Below are positions 62,015-64,000 of a DNA stretch of 64,000 nucleotides, in pieces. The translations under genes and the position numbers were made by a program. The first letter of the stretch is position 1. Every line of letters begins with the position of its first letter. The DNA comes from Phlebopus portentosus. Lineage: Eukaryota; Basidiomycota; Agaricomycetes; Boletales; Boletinellaceae. The notes under the pieces were generated by a model. It was not told where the DNA came from. It did no database searches and worked only from the letters and a program-made list of their open reading frames with translations. Location of the stretch: positions 868,001-932,000 of the forward strand of contig JAYXKI010000010.1 in assembly GCA_037892935.1 (NCBI GenBank), read 5' to 3'.

Positions 62015-64000
62015 ATGTCCCAGCAAGACTTACAAGACGTTCAGCACGCGCCTGGAAACGATGACATTGAGTCGTGCGATGCTCCACCGACTCCACCGAG
62101 CCCCGACGATCTAGACACAGGTGAGATACAGCGTATCAACCATTGTTCAACGTCCGACCGTTATCGACAATAACACGCGTCGTCCCAGACACCAAGGGAT
62201 CCAGAAAGCGCGAACGTGAGGTCTCGCTTGAGCCAGCCACTCCGAAAGTGCGTAGCGACGTTTCCGCGCATGTTACTGAAATGGCTCATCGAACTTCTTT
62301 TGCTTCCTCACCCTCACGCAGGCGGACGAGCCGGCTTCGGAGGACACGACAGAACGAAGAACGCCTGCGCCAAAGAAGAAGAATCGCATGGCACTAGATC
62401 CGACGAAGGAGGAGGACGAGACTCCTCCGGAGTCACCAACGAAGGTCTCGGTGGATCTGTCAACCTCACCACCGTATGAGTCGAAGGTTCGACAAATCAG
62501 TCGGAAGGTTCGTGGGATGAAGTGGGATGACAAGGAAAGACCAGCACCTGAATTCTCTCAGGATACACAAGAGAACATTGAAGAACCCGAGGCAAGCAAT
62601 GAGAATGGCGATCTCCAACCTCCCGTAGAGATTTCACAAGATGAACGAATAGTGCCTGACGACAACGAGCGAGCTGCTTCTACGGAGCAACACGCTCCTC
62701 TTGCCGATGATGAGCCTCGAACACCTGTAGATATCATACCGGACTCGTCAAAGGAAGCAGGACCACCTCCATCTACCACGCAAACCGTAGATTCTGATTC
62801 CGATGAACAAGAGAAGGGGTTGAAGCGTAAGATGGGCGAGCGACAGACAAGCACCAGTCCCGAGGAGCAAACCGTTAAGGCTATGGCTGAGGCCTCAAAA
62901 CGTTCTCGTGACGATAACGAAGAAGACGCAAATCCGCGCGAAAGGAAGAGGCCTACCCCACCTCCCGAGGAACGGGAGGAGCGCACCTCTGACAGGGGCT
63001 CGCAGAATGGCAGCCCTCCAGCGATGGCTGCTGAGCCTGTCGCACCTCAACCTAAAGTAGTATGTTACACCTTTTTCTTTACTACTTACACTGAATAAAT
63101 CTGTTTACTATACAGGGTGGATTCCTGGCTTATGCAGCTACATTTCACCGTTCGCACACGCCAAGGGGCCTTCTGTTTTCGGACAAAAGTCAACCCCATC
63201 TCCCAGCCCACTTGCTGGAACGAGCAACGGCTCTGCATCGAGCCTGTCTTCAGCTTTTGGAATAAAACCATCATCCCCCTTTGCAATTCCTAGCGGGAAT
63301 AAAGTAGGTTCCGCATCGAAGTCTGTCTTTGGTTCTCCGTCGGCGTTGTCATCAAGTAATACACATTCGCCGAATAACCTCTCGACTTCTCCAGCAGGCA
63401 CCAAACGATCTGGATTTGAAGCATTCGCAGCCGCATCTTCACCTTTTGCCGCTGCAGCACGATCCAAGTCACCAACCGGTGCTATCAGTTTAGCGCGAAG
63501 TAAAAGCCCAACACGACGAAGCGCGGCTAGCTCAATTAACGCCTTCAAGTCATATGCTGGTTCTGGAACTCAGAGCTTCTCCGCACCTTCACCACCTGTC
63601 AAGAAGCAGCGACATGACTCTGGTGATGATGCTGACGACGATAAAGCAAGTACAAGCAACGTGTTGAATGCTACCTCAAATGGTGCTAGTTCCGAGGAAA
63701 GTGAAGAGGAAGCCGACAAGCCGACATTTGCGGACCGACTTAGGGCAGAGCATAATACAGTGGAAAGCCACGACGGTAGTGAGGAAGATGAGAAGCCCAT
63801 CGCTACGGAGCAAGAAGGTACGTTCTGTCTGATTTTCTACTCAACCTCTCTGGTCCTGCTTATCTTCATTTTCATTGGATCAGTTCATACTGGCGAGGAA
63901 CAGGAAGACACGGTCTTCCAAGTGCGCGGCAAGCTCTATGCTCTGAGCGAACAGAACGCGTGGAAGGAGCGTGGAACGGGTCTCCTAAAACTTAATGTGC
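62015..64000 (+). CDS. Ran-binding domain protein, YRB2/RanBP3-like (cut by right edge)
   Basis: Nuclear Ran-binding protein that helps Crm1/Xpo1 export, judged from the RanBD1 start at the window end (VFQVRGKLYALSEQNAWKER, then GTGLLKLNV). Start MSQQDLQDVQHAPGND at 62015. Exons splice as DLDTDTKGSRKRERE and then ADEPASEDTTERR. Lys/Arg-rich and acidic stretches with nuclear-signal-like KRKMGERQ follow. A Ser-rich region has repeated phenylalanine contexts (SVFGQ, SPFAIPSG, SVFGSPS), like the FG-poor linkers of Yrb2/Nup2 proteins. The frame breaks at the TTT 63144-63146: AYAAT and SPFAHAKG are one base apart, so a base seems missing. Confidence 0.8.

Noticed and set aside
62558..62986. Minus-strand Ser-rich ORF of 142 codons
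   Set aside because: Antisense to the acidic region of the Ran-binding gene.

Overview
The window looks like nuclear DNA of a basidiomycete fungus, most likely a mushroom-forming or wood-inhabiting Agaricomycete. Almost every conserved gene is cut by many short introns (about 45-60 nt, GT...AG). Genes sit close together on both strands. The families are fungal orthologues (Pol delta, CDC48, RXT3, MAK11, TSR4, VPS25, GatA), plus a secreted A1 aspartic protease resembling polyporopepsin and a multi-membrane-span hybrid histidine kinase. I see no tRNA, rRNA or CRISPR array.

Layout. 1-9.6 kb: a hotdog thioesterase (cut by the left edge), TSR4, a coiled-coil protein, and a CUE/CCCH/DUF1771/SMR protein. 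9.6-15.3 kb: gene-poor, AT-rich DNA holding a 4.6 kb pogo/Fot1-type transposon with matching terminal inverted repeats and a transposase broken by three nonsense codons and a frameshift. 15.4-36.7 kb: a conserved block with an Old Yellow Enzyme, a HIRIP3-like histone chaperone, POL3, GPATCH1-like, MAK11, mitochondrial GatA, CDC48 and a DGAT2. 37.5-49.5 kb: RXT3, the secreted aspartic protease, and an SH3/Ras-association scaffold. 50-57 kb: RPL11 and VPS25 among poorly conserved or decayed ORFs, with a 0.6 kb hAT-like MITE bounded by a perfect 8-bp target duplication. 57.2-64 kb: a hybrid histidine kinase and a Ran-binding-domain protein cut by the right edge.

The genes do not form a pathway cluster. 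They are mostly housekeeping: ribosome assembly (TSR4, MAK11, RPL11), replication and chromatin (POL3, HIRIP3-like, RXT3), splicing (GPATCH1-like), protein turnover and sorting (CDC48, VPS25), mitochondrial translation (GatA) and lipid storage (DGAT2). Five neighbouring pairs are divergent and may share promoters.

Two things cut across the window. First, at least six otherwise intact conserved genes carry a one- or two-base frame break, often in a short homopolymer. This looks like uncorrected indels in the assembly, though real mutations cannot be excluded. Second, the two transposon neighbourhoods contain ORFs with in-frame TAG/TAA codons explicable by C-to-T changes. I did not find a convincing undescribed multi-gene system. 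The best leads are the two transposable elements, the unusual introns, and the split H-box of the histidine kinase.
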